This document shows, piece by piece, positions 5,632 to 6,276 of a stretch of 6,276 bases of DNA. The stretch is taken from the NCBI GenBank assembly GCA_031275255.1, contig JAISPA010000133.1:1-6276 (forward strand), in the 5' to 3' direction. The position numbers were made by a program, and so were the translations under genes. Origin of the DNA: Acidaminococcales bacterium. Lineage in GTDB: Bacteria; Bacillota; Negativicutes; Acidaminococcales; JAISLQ01. The notes beneath the pieces were generated by a model. That model had not been told where the DNA came from and made no database searches. It was given only the letters and a program-made list of their open reading frames with translations. Positions within the stretch are counted from its first letter, which is position 1, and each line of letters opens with the position of its first letter.

Positions 5632-6276
5632 TCAGATGACCCCATCCGCTTTCAATTTGGACAGCTCGTCTTTGCTTATTTTCAAGCGGCCGCAGAAAAT
5701 TTCTTCATTGTATTCACCGATGTCCGGGCCCGCCCATTTTACCTCGCCGGGCGTATCCGACATCATGGGTACGATGCCCTGCATTTTGAGTTTGCCGAAT
5801 TTTTTGGTTTCAACGTCCAAAATTATACCGCGCTCTTTAAAGTGCGGGTCTTTCAGGATATCCGCCACCGTGTAGATTTTGCAGTTGGGAACGTCGTCGC
5901 CCAGGGCGGCGAGACATTCGTCGATGGTATGCTCTTTGATCCAGTCCCCGGCGATTTTGTTGATCTCGTCCCGGTTGCGCATACGTCCGCCCGGCGTGCT
6001 GTATTCTTCGCTTTGCAAAAGGTCGGCGCGCCCGATGGCTTTGGCAAAATTCGCGAACACTTTGTCCCCCGCCACGGAAAGGGCCAGATATTCGTTGTCT
6101 TTGGTGAGAAAATGCCCGGACGGGATGGTGACGAACGTTCCGTTGCCGATGCGTTTTCTTATGGCGCCGTCGTAGCTGTATTCCGTGATGATCGACTCCA
6201 AAATCCTGATCGACGTTTCGGTCAGGCAGCAGTCAATCCTTTGGCCCACCCCGGTCCCGATCACGTCCCGGCTGTA
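5632..6276 (-). CDS. Class III (CaiB/BaiF family) CoA-transferase, C-terminal half, 5' end outside window
   Basis: The last 214 residues of a family III CoA-transferase are present; the frame stays open through position 6276 and ends at TGA 5632-5634. Family traits are visible. Near the edge is GVGQRID (fragment residues 9-15), the usual G-x-G-Q-x-ID motif. NCKIYTVADILKDPHFKERG lies at about 131-150 and corresponds to the family's PCGPVNT...DPQ..ARG block. The end, GEYNEEIFCGRLKISKDELS followed by a short tail, is the normal carboxy terminus. Family members are about 400 residues, so roughly the first half, including the catalytic Asp, is missing only because of the window edge. Such enzymes move CoA from an acyl-CoA to a free acid in the cytosol. 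In had and fld operons the enzyme in this position (HadA, FldA) activates the 2-hydroxy acid using the enoyl-CoA product. The activator gene starts 30 nt downstream, so co-transcription is likely. The acid substrate cannot be told from this half. Confidence 0.93.
   Translation of the reverse strand, partial: YSRDVIGTGVGQRIDCCLTETSIRILESIITEYSYDGAIRKRIGNGTFVTIPSGHFLTKDNEYLALSVAGDKVFANFAKAIGRADLLQSEEYSTPGGRMRNRDEINKIAGDWIKEHTIDECLAALGDDVPNCKIYTVADILKDPHFKERGIILDVETKKFGKLKMQGIVPMMSDTPGEVKWAGPDIGEYNEEIFCGRLKISKDELSKLKADGVI

Overview
The window holds one block of minus-strand genes, read from position 6276 down to 1. It looks like part of a strictly anaerobic, fermentative bacterium. The (R)-2-hydroxyacyl-CoA dehydratase and its ATP-driven iron-sulfur activator are very oxygen-sensitive enzymes. 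The strong GGAGG-type ribosome binding sites, GC-rich sequence and gene set fit a Firmicute of the Clostridia/Negativicutes type. That placement is an inference; no rRNA or other marker is present.

Layout in transcription order: (1) 6276-5632, C-terminal half of a class III (CaiB/BaiF) CoA-transferase, cut by the window edge; (2) 5601-4825, dehydratase activator ATPase (HgdC/HadI/FldI family); (3) 4794-3526, dehydratase subunit of the HgdA/HadB/FldB type; (4) 3533-2409, dehydratase subunit of the HgdB/HadC/FldC type, overlapping the previous gene by 8 nt; (5) 2408-2208, an orphan C-terminal remnant of an enolase-superfamily (mandelate racemase-like) gene, directly behind and in frame with the dehydratase stop codon; (6) 2179-899, a DASS/SLC13-type anion permease; (7) a 186-nt gap with two GC-rich hairpins; (8) 712-1, N-terminal part of a thiolase, cut by the other edge.

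The order CoA-transferase, activator, dehydratase A, dehydratase B matches the hadAIBC (2-hydroxyisocaproate) and fldAIBC (phenyllactate) operons. The inferred scheme is as follows. The permease imports a hydroxy- or dicarboxylic acid. The CoA-transferase makes the 2-hydroxyacyl-CoA. The activator injects an electron at ATP cost. The two-subunit dehydratase removes water to give the enoyl-CoA, and the thiolase may act at the end of a beta-oxidation-like branch. The substrate cannot be read from the sequence. The gene order and B-subunit sequence point to Had/Fld-like chemistry, while the permease, thiolase and enolase-family remnant are not part of the classic had/fld set and hint at a different acid.

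The most unusual observation is the enolase-superfamily remnant. It has 66 uninterrupted, clearly family-like codons, no start codon and no N-terminal domain, which suggests a fairly recent deletion inside the operon. The plus strand carries no convincing gene. The promoter for the operon lies outside the window.
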